DNA of 64,000 nucleotides from Deltaproteobacteria bacterium (GTDB lineage: Bacteria > Desulfobacterota > Desulfuromonadia > Geobacterales > JAJYBI01). The stretch covers positions 1 through 64,000 of the forward strand of contig JAJYBI010000003.1 of the NCBI GenBank assembly GCA_021779095.1, written 5' to 3'. The position numbers and the translations under genes are program-made. The notes below the pieces were generated by a model. That model did not search any database and was not told where the DNA came from. It saw nothing but the letters and a program-made list of their open reading frames with translations. Shown here one piece after another: positions 43,867 through 52,324 of this stretch (positions are counted from its first letter, which is position 1; every line of letters starts with the position of its first letter).

Positions 43867-43910
43867 CGTCTGTCAGTGCACACCCGGCCCGCCACCGGCG
43901 GGCATGCCGC

Positions 43911-43939
43911 TTGATTTTAACCGTTCGCCGTGCTATACA
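43911..43939 (+). promoter_or_regulatory. Promoter of the class II aldolase gene
   Basis: TTGATT (43911-43916) and TATACA (43934-43939) are 17 bp apart, with the start codon 59 nt downstream. Confidence 0.6.
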
Positions 43940-43997
43940 GGGCTGATTTTTATGTACGTACCGCGACGGGTATTTCAGCAGAAGGGGGAATACGGTT

Positions 43998-45278
43998 ATG
44001 ACCATTATTGCGGAGTTCGACAAGGCCCTCCGGATCGGCCGGCCACCCAACATAACGTCCCTGTTTCCCCACTCGCGTGCGCTCATCGTCAGCGGCAAGG
44101 TGATCGACCGGGCGATGGCTGCCAAAGGGAAGGCGATCGCCATGGCTGCCAACGGACGCAACTACTTCATCATCCGCGGGGCTCTCATGGCGGCCCAGCG
44201 GGCGAACGCACCGCTTATCGTCGAGATCGCCAAGTCGGAAGGTGGCCAGAAGGCCTACTGCGCCGTGAACTACTGGAACATGGCCCGCATCGTGGATGCA
44301 CTCTGCAACGAGCTGGGGATCACGGTGCCGGTAGCGATCCATGCCGACCACTACGGCATCAAGAACGACAAGGATCTGGCGGCTGCACGGGTCGAGATCC
44401 CGACCATGTTCGAGGCGGGAATCACCTCCATCGCCATCGACGCCTCCCACCAGCCTGACGATCAGAACCTCCTGGCCAATATTGCCATCAACCCGTGCAT
44501 CCCGGCCTGGGCCGGGCTGGAGACGGAGGTGGGGGAGATCAAGGGGAACCAGGGGCTCTCCACGGTGGACGACGCCACGTTCCTCATCCAGGGGCTGAAC
44601 GCCCACGGCATATTCCCCGACTGGATCGCCCTCAACAACGGTACCACCCACGGGCTGGAGGCGAGCGCCGCCGGCATCCAGGTGGATCTGACCGCCGATA
44701 TCCACCGTGCGCTCGCCCCCTACAAGGTGAACGGCGCCCAGCACGGTACCTCGGGCAACAGTTCGGAGCGACTGCGGGAGATTGCCGACCGTACCGTCAC
44801 CACCAAGGCCAACGTGGCCACCGCCCTGCAGATGATCTCGTGGGGGCTGGAGGTGAACGACTACGGCAACGCCCAGCTGGATGCCGACGGCAACTTCATT
44901 AAGGTTCCCGGCGAGGGAATGGGGGATGAGCTGTGGGCCGAGATGGTCGCCTACGCCAACGATAAGGGATGGAAGAAGGGGGACTACAAGAGCCTCAATC
45001 TCCCGTTCGAGAACCGGCTCCTGGCCCAGCCGAAGGAGATCCGGGACCGGATGGCGAAACGGGTGGAGGAGTTCGCCTACCGGATGATGACCGAGGTCTT
45101 CAACGGGAAGGACACGGCACCGCTGGCGCTGGAGGCGATCCTTTCGGCAGGTTCATACGACCTGGGGGCCAAGGGGTGCCGTCGGGAGGACCCCGCCCGC
45201 TGGACGCGCGAACAGATCGTCGAGCGGGCCAAGGCGCTGGGGAGCAACAAGGGGCCCGCGGGCAACTTCGACGACTGA
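43998..45278 (+). CDS. fba: Class II fructose-bisphosphate aldolase
   Basis: The 426-residue zinc aldolase splits or forms fructose 1,6-bisphosphate in glycolysis/gluconeogenesis. The active-site motif HADHYG is at 115-120 (Asp117 and the zinc ligand His118). The substrate region has IDASHQPDDQN, ETEVGEIKGN and ALNNGTTHG. It is longer than common class IIA enzymes (about 350 residues), with a long C-terminal extension containing GCRREDPARWTREQI; this longer form is known. GAAGGGGG precedes the ATG. It stands alone between terminators. Confidence 0.93.
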   Translation: MTIIAEFDKALRIGRPPNITSLFPHSRALIVSGKVIDRAMAAKGKAIAMAANGRNYFIIRGALMAAQRANAPLIVEIAKSEGGQKAYCAVNYWNMARIVDALCNELGITVPVAIHADHYGIKNDKDLAAARVEIPTMFEAGITSIAIDASHQPDDQNLLANIAINPCIPAWAGLETEVGEIKGNQGLSTVDDATFLIQGLNAHGIFPDWIALNNGTTHGLEASAAGIQVDLTADIHRALAPYKVNGAQHGTSGNSSERLREIADRTVTTKANVATALQMISWGLEVNDYGNAQLDADGNFIKVPGEGMGDELWAEMVAYANDKGWKKGDYKSLNLPFENRLLAQPKEIRDRMAKRVEEFAYRMMTEVFNGKDTAPLALEAILSAGSYDLGAKGCRREDPARWTREQIVERAKALGSNKGPAGNFDD

Positions 45279-45295
45279 TACGAACGGCAGTACCG

Positions 45296-45319
45296 AAAAG
45301 GGGCGAAAGCCCCTTTTTT
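45296..45319 (+). terminator. Terminator after the aldolase gene
   Basis: AAAAGGGGC (45296-45304) pairs with GCCCCTTTTTT (45309-45319) around a GAAA tetraloop. Confidence 0.9.
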
Positions 45320-45360
45320 GATGAGCGCATGCCGTTCGGCAATGCTGGAGACGCGTAACA

Positions 45361-45612
45361 ATGAACAACGGTTTGAACGAACGACGGAAGGCGCGGCTGC
45401 CCTATATCATTGCGGGACTCGTTCTCGGTACTATCGTGAACGCCCTCTATCTGTACCGGATGAACGTACAGGGGGTGAGTCTGTTCGGCGTGACCGCCCA
45501 CGATCCGGTCTGGACGCAGCTCGTGAACGTCATGCTTATCTACTTTGTCTTCGTTCTGCAGATGAACCTCATCGGTCGCGGGATCAGGCTGATGGGCCGT
45601 CGCAAGGGGTGA
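45361..45612 (+). CDS. Small two-helix membrane protein
   Basis: The 83-residue protein has two hydrophobic helices (about 14-31, YIIAGLVLGTIVNALYLY, and about 54-72, NVMLIYFVFVLQMNLIG) with basic ends, so it is probably an inner-membrane protein with both ends inside. No family was recognised. It is 4 bp before the HD-domain gene, suggesting co-expression. Confidence 0.6.
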   Translation: MNNGLNERRKARLPYIIAGLVLGTIVNALYLYRMNVQGVSLFGVTAHDPVWTQLVNVMLIYFVFVLQMNLIGRGIRLMGRRKG

Positions 45613-45616
45613 TGGC

Positions 45617-46414
45617 ATGGGGCTTCCCTCACTGGACACCCTGCGGAGCTGGTTTGCCGCGTACTGCCGGGGCTACTATGGCGACGATCCCGCCGCCCGT
45701 CGCAACATCGTCCTGAAGGAAGGGCATACGGCCCGCGTCTGCGACAACATGGACCGGCTCACGGCGAGCCTCGATCTGGATAGTCACGAGCGGCACTGTG
45801 CCGCCGTGGTGGCGCTTTTCCACGATCTGGGGCGGTTCGAGCAGTACCGCCGGTTCGGTACCTTCCGCGACGCCGATTCCGTCGACCATGCCCAGCTGGG
45901 GGTGCGTGTACTGGCGGAGGAGGGGCTGCTCCGGGATGCCGATGCCGCCGACCGTGCCGTGATCCTGCAGTCGATCGCGCTGCACAACCGGTTCGCGCTC
46001 CCTGACGGTCTCGATTACCGCGGCCTGCTGCTGGCGCGGCTCATCCGCGATGCGGACAAGCTGGACATCTGGCAGGTATTCGTGGAGTTCTATGCACAGC
46101 CGGAGGAGGAGCGGGCGTCTGCCGTGGGGCTCGGATTCCCCGACGAGCCGCACTGCTCCGCGGAGGTGGTACGCCGGGTGTTGTCCGGCGAGATGGTGCG
46201 ACTGGATATGTTGCGCACCCTCAACGATTTCAAGCTGCTGCAGTTGTCGTGGGTGTTTGATCTCAATTTCCCTGCATCGTACCGGATCGCCGCAGAGCGT
46301 GACCTCGTGGGGCAGCTGGCGTTAACCCTGCCGCAGGAAGAGTCGATCGAACGGGCGGTCGCGGTGGTGCGGCGCCGACTGGTACAGTGCATGAAGGAGG
46401 ATGTTGCCGTATGA
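45617..46414 (+). CDS. HD-domain phosphohydrolase-like protein
   Basis: The 265-residue soluble protein has an HD metal site: His36 in KEGHTARVCDNM, then VALFHDLGRFEQYRRFGTF, a downstream His in DSVDHAQLG, and RDADKLDIWQVF with the final Asp. The HD family cleaves phosphate esters, often on nucleotides. The substrate is unknown. The stop overlaps the next gene by 4 nt (ATGA). Confidence 0.85.
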   Translation: MGLPSLDTLRSWFAAYCRGYYGDDPAARRNIVLKEGHTARVCDNMDRLTASLDLDSHERHCAAVVALFHDLGRFEQYRRFGTFRDADSVDHAQLGVRVLAEEGLLRDADAADRAVILQSIALHNRFALPDGLDYRGLLLARLIRDADKLDIWQVFVEFYAQPEEERASAVGLGFPDEPHCSAEVVRRVLSGEMVRLDMLRTLNDFKLLQLSWVFDLNFPASYRIAAERDLVGQLALTLPQEESIERAVAVVRRRLVQCMKEDVAV

Positions 46415-46719
46415 GTGGAGGGGGGAGGTCGTATGTGGGGAGATTTGCTCTTTCGGTAATGGTAGCGGGACTGCTGGTGCCGTCCATCGTACATGGCGCG
46501 TGCAGCTGCCGCGAGCCGGAGAAACCGGAGCTGCCGCCGAACCATGCCGACGCACGGGAGATGGAGCAGGCTGGCAAGGCGATCGAGGCGTACGTGGCGC
46601 AGATGAAGGAATATCGCGCCTGTCTGGCGAAATGCATCACGGATGCCGACGCCGACATGTCCGGTTACATCGAGGGGTGGAACCAGGCGGTGGATGCGTT
46701 CAACAAACGGGGGAAGTAA
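46411..46719 (+). CDS. Small periplasmic protein of unknown function
   Basis: The 102-residue protein begins inside the HD gene stop (ATGA) behind GAAGGAGG. Residues 1-28 are a signal peptide ending VPSIVHG. The mature part has CSC near its N terminus, a helix of charged residues, then CLAKC (two Cys four apart) and an acidic C terminus. The two Cys pairs probably form a disulfide or bind metal. I do not recognise the family. It is followed 16 bp later by the Tim44-like gene. Confidence 0.65.
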   Translation: MSGGGRSYVGRFALSVMVAGLLVPSIVHGACSCREPEKPELPPNHADAREMEQAGKAIEAYVAQMKEYRACLAKCITDADADMSGYIEGWNQAVDAFNKRGK

Positions 46720-46735
46720 GCCGGGGAGCCGAGCA

Positions 46736-47425
46736 ATGAAGATGACTGCCGTATTGCCGGCTGTTGCCGGGGCTGCCGGTACGCTGTTGTCCGTGACGTC
46801 GGCGCATGCCGCCGGCGGTATTACGGTCCGTTCCGGTATCGCCGGCCTGGCCGTGACGATGCTCGTCCTCGGCGTTGCCCGGTTGGTCGCCCGAGGGGTG
46901 CGCCGCCGCCGGCGGTGTGGAGCTGCCGGCCTTCAATACGACGATTCGGCATCCGCCGCGTATGACGCCGAGCCGGATGACGTGGATGCCGGCCTGCTGG
47001 GGATCGGCAGGACCGATCCGGGGTTCGATGAGGTCCGTTTTTGCGACGGTGCCCGGGAGATGTTCTTGCGGGTGCAGAAGGCGCGGACGGAGCGCGATCC
47101 GGCACCGGTTGCGGAGCTTCTGACCGACGAGATGGTGCGGGTGCTGCGGGAGGAGGCGGCGCGCCAGCGGCGTAACGGGCAGTCTGACCACCGGGATGCC
47201 GTCGTAGTGCGCAACGTGGATATCGTGGAGGCATGGCAGGAGTCGGGAAAGGACCACGTTACCGCCCTGATCTACGCGACCCACCTCGACTATACGATCG
47301 ACGATGCGACGGGAGAGGTGGTCGGCGGCAACCGGACCGTGCCGGTGAAGTGCGAGGAGCTCTGGACCTTCACCCGTTCCTCGGGGGACCATCCCTGGCG
47401 GCTCGCCGACGTCGACCTGCGGTGA
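46736..47425 (+). CDS. Tim44-like domain membrane protein
   Basis: The 229-residue protein has two N-terminal hydrophobic segments (about 5-25, a signal-like one, and about 33-50) and a basic stretch RGVRRRRR. The rest is a Tim44-like / LysM-less fold: GIGRTDPGFDEVRFCDGAREMFLRVQKARTERD..LLTDEMV followed by VVVRNVDIVEAW and EELWTFTRSSGDHPWRLADVDL. Tim44-like domains bind membranes or proteins; the role here is unknown. It ends a short operon with HD and small secreted genes. Confidence 0.75.
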   Translation: MKMTAVLPAVAGAAGTLLSVTSAHAAGGITVRSGIAGLAVTMLVLGVARLVARGVRRRRRCGAAGLQYDDSASAAYDAEPDDVDAGLLGIGRTDPGFDEVRFCDGAREMFLRVQKARTERDPAPVAELLTDEMVRVLREEAARQRRNGQSDHRDAVVVRNVDIVEAWQESGKDHVTALIYATHLDYTIDDATGEVVGGNRTVPVKCEELWTFTRSSGDHPWRLADVDLR

Positions 47426-47553
47426 ACGGAACGCGACGTAACATCCTGAAGGGGGTCCGCAATGGGCTTTTTCCCTGCCCGGCATGAGGCAACGTATCGT
47501 TTCGATTCCGTAGCGTTCGTTGCGGCGTTGCGTGATCGATGGTTGTGACGAGG

Positions 47554-48024
47554 CTATGCAAGCCGGCCGGTCTGGCGTAGCGCTTCGTACAGGACGATCC
47601 CGGCGGCGGTGGAGAGGTTGAGGCTCCTTACCTTTCCGGTGATGGGTATCCGTATGCAGCGCTCGGGGTTGGCGGCCAGGACCTCCGGGGGGAGTCCCTT
47701 CGTCTCCTTGCCGAAGACGATGAAGTCACCCGGCCGGAACGGGAAGCCGACATGCGGCGTCGCGGCCCTGGTGCTGGTATAGACGAACCGTCCGTCCGGA
47801 TAGGTGGCCTGCAGTGCCGGCAGGTCGTCCCAGTAGCGGATATCCACCTCGCTCCAGTAGTCCAGGCCGGCCCGTTTCAGATAACGGTCGTCCGTGGAGA
47901 ACCCCAGCTTTCCCACCAGGTGCAGGACCGTGCCGGTCGCCCCGCACAGCCGGGCGATGTTGCCGGTGTTGGGGGGGATTTCCGGCTCCACCAGCACGAT
48001 ATGAAACGGTACGGTCTCTTGCAT
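47554..48024 (-). CDS. trmL: tRNA (cytidine/uridine-2'-O-)-methyltransferase TrmL
   Basis: The 156-residue SPOUT enzyme modifies the wobble ribose (position 34) of certain tRNA-Leu. The motifs LVEPEIPPNTGNIARLCGATGT and the trefoil-knot region RSLNLSTAAGIVLYEALRQ are characteristic, with VFGKETKGLP between. The length is that of the family. AGGGAGGAAGCA precedes ATG 48024; a longer frame to 48144 has no ribosome site. It is divergent from serA and opposite to the Tim44-like gene. Confidence 0.93.
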   Translation of the reverse strand: MQETVPFHIVLVEPEIPPNTGNIARLCGATGTVLHLVGKLGFSTDDRYLKRAGLDYWSEVDIRYWDDLPALQATYPDGRFVYTSTRAATPHVGFPFRPGDFIVFGKETKGLPPEVLAANPERCIRIPITGKVRSLNLSTAAGIVLYEALRQTGRLA

Positions 48025-48075
48025 TGCTTCCTCCCTGACGACGAAGGTGTATATCATGAAGGAGGTCCGCCGGTC

Positions 48076-48104
48076 TTGCAATTTTTTACGGCCGCGGCTA
48101 TTAT
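48076..48104 (+). promoter_or_regulatory. Promoter of serA
   Basis: TTGCAA (48076-48081) and TATTAT (48099-48104) are 17 bp apart, about 55 nt before the start codon. Confidence 0.55.
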
Positions 48105-48158
48105 ACCCACTTCTTTGCCGACGGTTGCAACGCACATTCCCCATTCGAGGAGATATAC

Positions 48159-49784
48159 ATGAAGGTTATCGTTACCGATGAGGTGTCCCGGGAAGGGCTG
48201 GCGCTTCTGGAACAGGACCCGCGCATCAAGCTCGACGTCCGGCTCGGACTTCCGAAGGAGGAGCTGCTGTCGGTCATCGGCGGGTATGATGTCATCATCA
48301 CCCGCAGCGGTACGACGGTGGACAAGGCGCTCCTGGATGCCGGCACGCGGCTGAAGCTGGTGGCCCGGGCGGGGGTGGGAATCGACAACGTCGACGTCGA
48401 CTACGCCAGCTCCCGCGGCGTGATCGTGGTCAATGCGCCGTTCGGCAACACGAACAGCGCCGCCGAGCACGCCATGGCGCTCCTCATGACCTGGTGCCGC
48501 AACATCACCATCGCCAACGCCTCGCTGAAGAGCGGCGAATGGAAGCGGGCGCCGTTCACCGGTGTGGAGCTGAAGGGAAAGACCGCCGGCGTCGTCGGTC
48601 TCGGCAAGGTCGGCGGGCGTGTGGCCACGCGGCTGAAGGCGTTCGAGTGCGACGTGCTTGCCTGCGACCCGTACATCGCCGTGAAGCGCGCCCACGACCT
48701 GGGGGTCAAGCTCGTCTCCCACGAGGAGATTTACAAGAACTGCGACATCATCACCTTCCACACCCCGCTGACGGAGGAGACGAAGGGGATGGTTGGTGCC
48801 CGCGAGATCGGCATGATGAAGAGCGGTGTCATCCTGATCAACGCCGCCCGCGGCGGGATCATCGACGAACAGGCGCTTCTGGACGGGCTCAACTCGGGCA
48901 AGGTGGCCGGTGCCGCCGTGGACGTCTGGAGCGAGGAGCCTCCCAAGACCGACCTCCTTCGGGCGCTCATCGGCCACGAACGGGTCGTGGTGACGCCGCA
49001 CCTGGGGGCGAACACCGTGGAGGCCCAGGTGAACGTGGCGGTGGACGTTTCCAGGGAGATCATCAACTACCTGGACGAGCTGCCGCTGGAGAACGCCGTG
49101 AACATCCCCCGCTTCGACCTGGCGCTCATGGACCAGATGCGGCCGTTCCTGGGGCTCATGAGCACCCTGAGCGAGTTCGGCATCCAGCTGGTGGACGACA
49201 ATCCGGAAAAGGTGACCTTCTCCTATGCCGGCAATATCTCCCACTACGACTGCACCCCCATCACCGTCTGCGGGCTGGCGGCACTTCTGAACCGCCGGGT
49301 GGAACAGGATGTGAATATGGTGAACGCCGCCCTCATTGCCGAACAGATGGGGCTCGTGGTGGAGGAGCACAAGTCCACCCAGACGGAGGCGTTCTCCAAC
49401 GCCATCACCCTCGTCATCGAGGGGGGCGGCAAGAAACGTCTTATCACCGGTGCCCTGTTCGAGGGGGTGCCGCGCATCGTCCGGCTGCGGGACTATGCCA
49501 TGGAGTTTGCACCGACGGAGCACATGCTGCTCCTGAACTACGCCGACCGTCCCGGCATGATCGGCCGGATCGGCACCATCATGGGGAAGCACGACATCAA
49601 CATCGCCTCCATGAGCCTGGGGCGCAGGGAGAAGAAGGGGGAGGCGATGGTGCTTCTTTCCCTGGACTCCGCCGTGCCGGCGGAGGTGATGGAGGAGATC
49701 AGGGTTGCGACGGATGCGACCTTCATCCGGGCGCTCCACATGCCGGGGGTGTGTGCGAGCCGCTGCGGCGGATGCGGTGTCTGA
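48159..49784 (+). CDS. serA: D-3-phosphoglycerate dehydrogenase with ACT domain
   Basis: This 541-residue enzyme starts serine synthesis by oxidising 3-phosphoglycerate with NAD. The NAD-binding motif is VGLGKVGGRVATRL near residue 147; NAARGGIIDEQAL and TPHLGANT are catalytic regions. The long form has an intervening domain and a C-terminal ACT domain (NYADRPGMIGRIGTIMGKHDINIASMSLGR), which usually binds serine for feedback inhibition. The final residues, GVCASRCGGCGV, carry three closely spaced Cys and are unusual. GAGGAG stands before the ATG. Confidence 0.95.
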   Translation: MKVIVTDEVSREGLALLEQDPRIKLDVRLGLPKEELLSVIGGYDVIITRSGTTVDKALLDAGTRLKLVARAGVGIDNVDVDYASSRGVIVVNAPFGNTNSAAEHAMALLMTWCRNITIANASLKSGEWKRAPFTGVELKGKTAGVVGLGKVGGRVATRLKAFECDVLACDPYIAVKRAHDLGVKLVSHEEIYKNCDIITFHTPLTEETKGMVGAREIGMMKSGVILINAARGGIIDEQALLDGLNSGKVAGAAVDVWSEEPPKTDLLRALIGHERVVVTPHLGANTVEAQVNVAVDVSREIINYLDELPLENAVNIPRFDLALMDQMRPFLGLMSTLSEFGIQLVDDNPEKVTFSYAGNISHYDCTPITVCGLAALLNRRVEQDVNMVNAALIAEQMGLVVEEHKSTQTEAFSNAITLVIEGGGKKRLITGALFEGVPRIVRLRDYAMEFAPTEHMLLLNYADRPGMIGRIGTIMGKHDINIASMSLGRREKKGEAMVLLSLDSAVPAEVMEEIRVATDATFIRALHMPGVCASRCGGCGV

Positions 49785-49808
49785 ACCGCCGCTATCGGAT
49801 GCATGACG

Positions 49809-49844
49809 AAAAAAAGCCCCGGTGAACTGCCGGGGCTTTTTTTT
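49809..49844. terminator. Bidirectional terminator after serA
   Basis: AAAAAAAGCCCCGG (49809-49822) and CCGGGGCTTTTTTTT (49830-49844) make a strong stem with A and T runs on both sides, between serA and the convergent TPR gene. Confidence 0.9.
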
Positions 49845-49891
49845 GTCCCGCGGGTGGAGTCGAGAAACGTGTGTTCCGCGGAAGTCCTGGG

Positions 49892-50335
49892 TTACCTGAG
49901 ACCGAGATGGGTGAGGAACAGGCCGGTATACTTGTTGAGCGGATGACGCCGGGGGAGGAAGGGAAACACCGGTGGCTTGCGGGTACCGAGTCTGTCGAGC
50001 TCCGCCAGGATCTCCGGGCTCGGGCGGAATTCCAGCGCCTTGCGGAACGTCTCGATGGCAAGTTTTTTCTGCTGTCGGGCCAGGAAGATCTTCCCCAGGT
50101 TCAGGTAATGGACCGGGTTGTCCGGTTCCGTTGCGATTGCCTCCCGGCACATGTTGATCCCTTCCTGGTATCTGCACCAGACGTAGGCACGGCAGTAACC
50201 CAGGTGCGACGTGACTTCGGGAGACGGTTTCTCGCGATACGCCGCCTCGAAGCAGGCCAGCGCCTGGTTCGTATAACCCTTTCTCAGGACGTCAATACCT
50301 TCCGTAAATATCTCCGCATAACCGATACCGCTCAT
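49892..50335 (-). CDS. TPR-repeat protein
   Basis: The 147-residue soluble protein has about three tetratricopeptide repeats: GYTNQALACFEAAYREKPSP, YQEGINMCREAIATEPDNP and KKLAIETFRKALEFRPSP, each with the small-Ala/Gly and aromatic positions of a TPR. It ends with a Pro/Arg-rich tail and LGLR. TPR proteins act as adaptors; the partner is unknown. GGGAGG precedes ATG 50335; a longer frame to 50518 is unlikely because it overlaps the promoter. Confidence 0.82.
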   Translation of the reverse strand: MSGIGYAEIFTEGIDVLRKGYTNQALACFEAAYREKPSPEVTSHLGYCRAYVWCRYQEGINMCREAIATEPDNPVHYLNLGKIFLARQQKKLAIETFRKALEFRPSPEILAELDRLGTRKPPVFPFLPRRHPLNKYTGLFLTHLGLR

Positions 50336-50484
50336 GGCTGACCTCCCTCGGGGTAGTGCGCGGCGTAACAGGTGGCCGGTGGCATTAATTGTCAATTTTT
50401 TGAGTCCAGCCCGAAAATTTCCGTCACCCGGCTGACGAGACATCCACGCTGTCCCCGCATCTTGGCATGTTGCTTTATAACACA

Positions 50485-50511
50485 AGTATACACATGCAAT
50501 ATTCGTGTCAA
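50485..50511 (-). promoter_or_regulatory. Putative promoter of the TPR gene
   Basis: TTGACA (50511-50506) and TATACT (50490-50485) are 15 bp apart on the minus strand, with TACTTG as a 17-bp alternative. The start codon is about 150 nt downstream. Confidence 0.4.
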
Positions 50512-50519
50512 TTTGCATG

Positions 50520-50544
50520 AAAAAAGCCCCCGGCTTCCGGGGGC
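50520..50544 (-). terminator. Terminator of the DAHP synthase gene
   Basis: On the minus strand GCCCCCGG-AAG-CCGGGGGC is followed by six T residues, 45 nt after the stop codon. Confidence 0.85.
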
Positions 50545-50588
50545 TTCTCAGGTTCGTAACGTACTGTGCGCGGGTGCGGCAGGGGCCG

Positions 50589-51653
50589 CTATGCGATGGG
50601 GCGTCCGCCGGCCGCCTTGAGCCGGTCGTGCGCCGCGCGGAGCACGGACTCGGTGGTCTGCCAGTCGATGCACTTGTCGGTGATGGAGACGCCGTATTTC
50701 AGCTGGGAGAGATCCTTGGGGATCGGCTGGTTGCCCGCCTCCAGGAAGCTCTCGATCATGACGCCCGATATGGACCGGTTTCCTGCCACGATCTGGTCGA
50801 CGACGCTCTCCAGTACCTGGGGTTGCTTTTCGTGGTTCTTCTCCGAGTTGCCGTGGCTGCAGTCGATCATGATCGTCGGGAAGAGGTTGAATTTGGCGAG
50901 CATCTCCTCGGTCTTCGCGATATCGTCCGGGGCGTAGTTCGGTTTCCTGCCGCCGCGCAGGACGATGTGCACATCCGGATTACCCACCGTCTCCACGATG
51001 GAGGTGAGCCCTTCGCGGTTGATACCGAGAAAGCTGTGGGGATGCTGGGCGGCGATCATGGCGTCGATGGCGATCTGCAGGTTGCCGTCGGTGCCGTTCT
51101 TGAAGCCGATGGGGAACGAGAGGCCGCTGGCCAGCTCGCGGTGGGTCTGGGATTCGGTGGTACGGGCGCCGATCGCCCCCCAGGAGAGGTGGTCCGCCAG
51201 GTACTCGGGGGTGATCGGATCGAGCATCTCCGTGGCGACGGGGAGCATCATCCCGGTCACCTCGCTCAAGAGTCGGCGGGCGATGCCAAGCCCCTTGGAG
51301 ATCTGGTGACTGCCGTCCATGTCCGGGTCGTTGATGAGTCCCTTCCAGCCGACGGTAGTCCGGGGTTTCTCGAAATAGACCCGCATAATGAGGAACAGCT
51401 GGTCGGAGAGTTCGGTCGCCAGCCGGGAAAGGCGGCGTGCGTACTCCAGCGTGGAATCGGTGTCGTGCACGGAACAGGGGCCCACCACCACCATGAGGCG
51501 CGGGTCTTTCCCTTTCAGGATGTTCTTGATGTGGGAGCGGCTGGCGGAGACGAACTCGCTCGCTTCTTCCGATATGGGGAATACCTGCCGGAGATCGGCC
51601 GGTGCGATGATAGGGGTGATGTTCTTGATTTTGAGGTTGTTGGTCTTGATCAT
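50589..51653 (-). CDS. aroG: 3-deoxy-7-phosphoheptulonate synthase (DAHP synthase, class I)
   Basis: The 354-residue enzyme joins phosphoenolpyruvate and erythrose 4-phosphate in the first step of aromatic amino-acid synthesis. Typical motifs are VVGPCSVHD, MRVYFEKPRTTVGWKGLINDP, GARTTESQTHRELASGLSFPIGFKNGT, HIVLRGG and DCSHGNSEKNH. The length and sequence match the AroF/AroG/AroH type, which is usually feedback-regulated by one amino acid; which one is not visible. It is a single gene followed by a terminator. The choice of symbol among aroF/G/H is arbitrary. Confidence 0.94.
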   Translation of the reverse strand: MIKTNNLKIKNITPIIAPADLRQVFPISEEASEFVSASRSHIKNILKGKDPRLMVVVGPCSVHDTDSTLEYARRLSRLATELSDQLFLIMRVYFEKPRTTVGWKGLINDPDMDGSHQISKGLGIARRLLSEVTGMMLPVATEMLDPITPEYLADHLSWGAIGARTTESQTHRELASGLSFPIGFKNGTDGNLQIAIDAMIAAQHPHSFLGINREGLTSIVETVGNPDVHIVLRGGRKPNYAPDDIAKTEEMLAKFNLFPTIMIDCSHGNSEKNHEKQPQVLESVVDQIVAGNRSISGVMIESFLEAGNQPIPKDLSQLKYGVSITDKCIDWQTTESVLRAAHDRLKAAGGRPIA

Positions 51654-51736
51654 GGATGGCCCTTTCTGCCCCCGCAGAGCGGGTAAATGCGTGAGGAACG
51701 TCCTAATCTAGCGGATTTCCCCGTGCAAGTAAAGGG

Positions 51737-52324
51737 CTATTGCTCCAGCTCGGTGATCGTAGCAGACCGTGCTCCTGCATCGTGCATAGCTTCGAGGGCG
51801 CGATGGGTGTCTCCCGGTGCGAGCTCAACCCCGCGGATGGCATCGGAGAGGACGGTGGCCTCCAGGCCGTGTCGGAGCGCCTCCAGGACGGTTTCCTTCA
51901 CGCAGTAGTCGGTTGCGAGGCCGCAGACGTAGACCCGTTTCACCCCCAGTCCGGCGAGGAGGTCGGGGAGGGGCTGCCCGTCGTCGTCCCGGGCCTGGAA
52001 GGCGGAGTAGTCGTCGTGGGAGTAGCCCATCCCCTTGGAGACGACAACGGCATCCGGCGGCAGCTGGAGCAGGGGATGAAATGCCGCGCCATCGGTTCCC
52101 CGGATGCAGTGGGGGGGCCAGATGCCGCCGAACTCCTTAAAGTGGGAGGTGACCGGCGGATGCCAGTCGCGGGAGGCGAAGACCGGCAGGCCGTGGGCGG
52201 TGAAGAGGGCGATGTACCGGTTCGCCGCCGGCACGATGAGGTCTCCCTCCCGTACCGCGAGCGCACCGCCGGGGCAGAAGTCGTTCTGCAGGTCAACGAT
52301 GATGAGGGCGGAGTCGTCGGTCAC
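51737..52324 (-). CDS. pncA: Nicotinamidase
   Basis: The 195-residue enzyme hydrolyses nicotinamide to nicotinate in NAD salvage. The Cys-Asp-Lys triad is present: Asp11 (VDLQNDF), Lys97 (VVSKGMG) and Cys141 (ATDYC). The metal-site region SRDWHPP...H is at 51-61. The GTG start at 52324 overlaps the pncB stop by 4 nt (GTGA), with AAGGAG upstream. The next enzyme of the pathway, PncB, is encoded just upstream. Confidence 0.94.
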   Translation of the reverse strand: MTDDSALIIVDLQNDFCPGGALAVREGDLIVPAANRYIALFTAHGLPVFASRDWHPPVTSHFKEFGGIWPPHCIRGTDGAAFHPLLQLPPDAVVVSKGMGYSHDDYSAFQARDDDGQPLPDLLAGLGVKRVYVCGLATDYCVKETVLEALRHGLEATVLSDAIRGVELAPGDTHRALEAMHDAGARSATITELEQ

